A stretch of DNA of 64,000 bases from Leptolinea tardivitalis. GTDB taxonomy: Bacteria; Chloroflexota; Anaerolineae; Anaerolineales; Anaerolineaceae. Every line of letters starts with the position of its first letter. Position 1 is the first letter of the stretch. The position numbers and the translations under genes were made by a program. This document shows, piece after piece, positions 59,797-64,000 of this stretch. The notes beneath the pieces are model-generated. The model did not search any database. It saw only the letters and a list, made by a program, of their open reading frames with translations, and had not been told where the DNA came from. The stretch covers positions 310,001 to 374,000 of the forward strand of contig NZ_BBYA01000008.1 of NCBI RefSeq assembly GCF_001050275.1, written 5' to 3'.

Positions 59797-59840
59797 GGCT
59801 GTCTCAAAGGCAATAAAAACTTTTGAGACAGCCTCTTTTT
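59797..59840 (+). terminator. Second hairpin with T-run, possible IS end
   Basis: GGCTGTCTCAAA (59797-59808) pairs perfectly with TTTGAGACAGCC (59822-59833), 13-nt loop, then TCTTTTT. The stem sequence resembles terminal repeats I associate with some insertion sequences, which is a recollection, not a search result. Confidence 0.6.
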
Positions 59841-60147
59841 GTATTCGGACTGTGTATGTCGTAAATGTCTGTTTGTAATTGTCTTGAAAGTGATCTAAGT
59901 AGTGGAGATTGATGATGTTGATCAGGTAATTGCTAGCCCTGTTACCTTTAACTTGAAGAGAGTTGCTCTTTCTGGCGATGCGAGATCAGGTGCGAAGCAG
60001 TGAAATCTACGTCAACCAAATGTTTTTTTACGATGTCTGATGGAAATAAATCCACAAGATTTTTTGAATTAATTAATTATTAATTTGATTATGGTTATCA
60101 ATTAGTTGTGATAATTTAATATCTGTCATACAATGTGACTGTTTTAA

Positions 60148-64000
<3,853 letters not shown>

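Overview
The window looks like a chromosomal segment of a Chloroflexota bacterium, most likely Anaerolineae-like. This rests on gene content, not on a database match. Indicators are secreted proteins with Pro/Thr/Glu-rich linkers, long runs of GT-C membrane glycosyltransferases, a class III-type phosphofructokinase with pyrophosphate signatures, and the chromosome housekeeping genes yebC, ruvC, ruvA, scpB, plsX and rsmD. Coding density is high, genes often overlap by 4 bp, and there is no phage, CRISPR array or intact insertion sequence. Both window edges cut a gene.

Layout. (1) 1-4.6 kb: PfkB-type sugar kinase (5' end missing), DhaK, DhaL, a Tm-1-like/UPF0261 protein and a PEP-hydrolase-family TIM barrel; probably one carbon-catabolic operon closed by a strong terminator. 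(2) 4.6-6.1 kb: a GT-C membrane protein on the minus strand. (3) 6.3-9.5 kb: an iron operon of a DtxR-family regulator, a FeoA-FeoB fusion and a FeoC-like Fe-S protein, headed by a perfect 34-bp palindrome over the promoter and ribosome binding site. (4) 9.5-13.1 kb: FAH-family enzyme, then yebC-ruvC-trmH-ruvA. (5) 13.1-18.5 kb: polysaccharide genes (bi-domain oxidoreductase, heparinase-like protein, GT4). (6) 18.5-30.8 kb: a 12-kb phosphate block: PhoB/PhoR-type two-component system, a promoter with Pho-box-like repeats, pstSCAB-phoU, then two tandem thymidylate-kinase-like proteins, a CHAD protein, a metallophosphoesterase, an HD protein resembling the exopolyphosphatase C-terminal domain, and a SAM hydroxide adenosyltransferase.

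(7) 31.0-32.1 kb: GNAT protein. (8) 32.2-43.8 kb: eight large polytopic membrane proteins of GT-C/GT39/GT87 type, seven of them in one plus-strand array. (9) 43.9-49.3 kb: SRPBCC membrane protein, a soluble DegS-like histidine kinase, a predicted PPi-dependent phosphofructokinase with class II aldolase, and a NUDIX hydrolase. (10) 49.3-53.5 kb, minus strand: two lipoproteins, a UDP-glucuronate-decarboxylase-like enzyme, GtrA and RsmD. (11) 53.6-58.7 kb: scpB, rluB-like synthase, a NERD-like membrane protein, plsX, tRNA-Leu(GAG), a LarA-like protein and tRNA-Gly(CCC). (12) 58.7-64 kb: an AT-rich, gene-poor stretch with one small unknown gene, then the start of a giant secreted protein with a leucine-rich-repeat head and tandem carboxypeptidase-regulatory-like modules, running off the window.

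The most interesting candidate system is the block after phoU (26.0-30.8 kb). CHAD domains bind polyphosphate and the HD protein resembles an exopolyphosphatase domain, so the two divergent P-loop kinases beside them, one with Lys replaced by Arg in its Walker A motif, may form an uncharacterised polyphosphate-linked module placed under phosphate control. This is inference from gene neighbourhood and motifs. Other notable items are a two-gene version of the fused plant Tm-1 protein, the iron-operon palindrome, a lipoprotein whose only good start is a non-canonical ATT codon, and a 1,230-nt four-module super-repeat in the giant surface protein.
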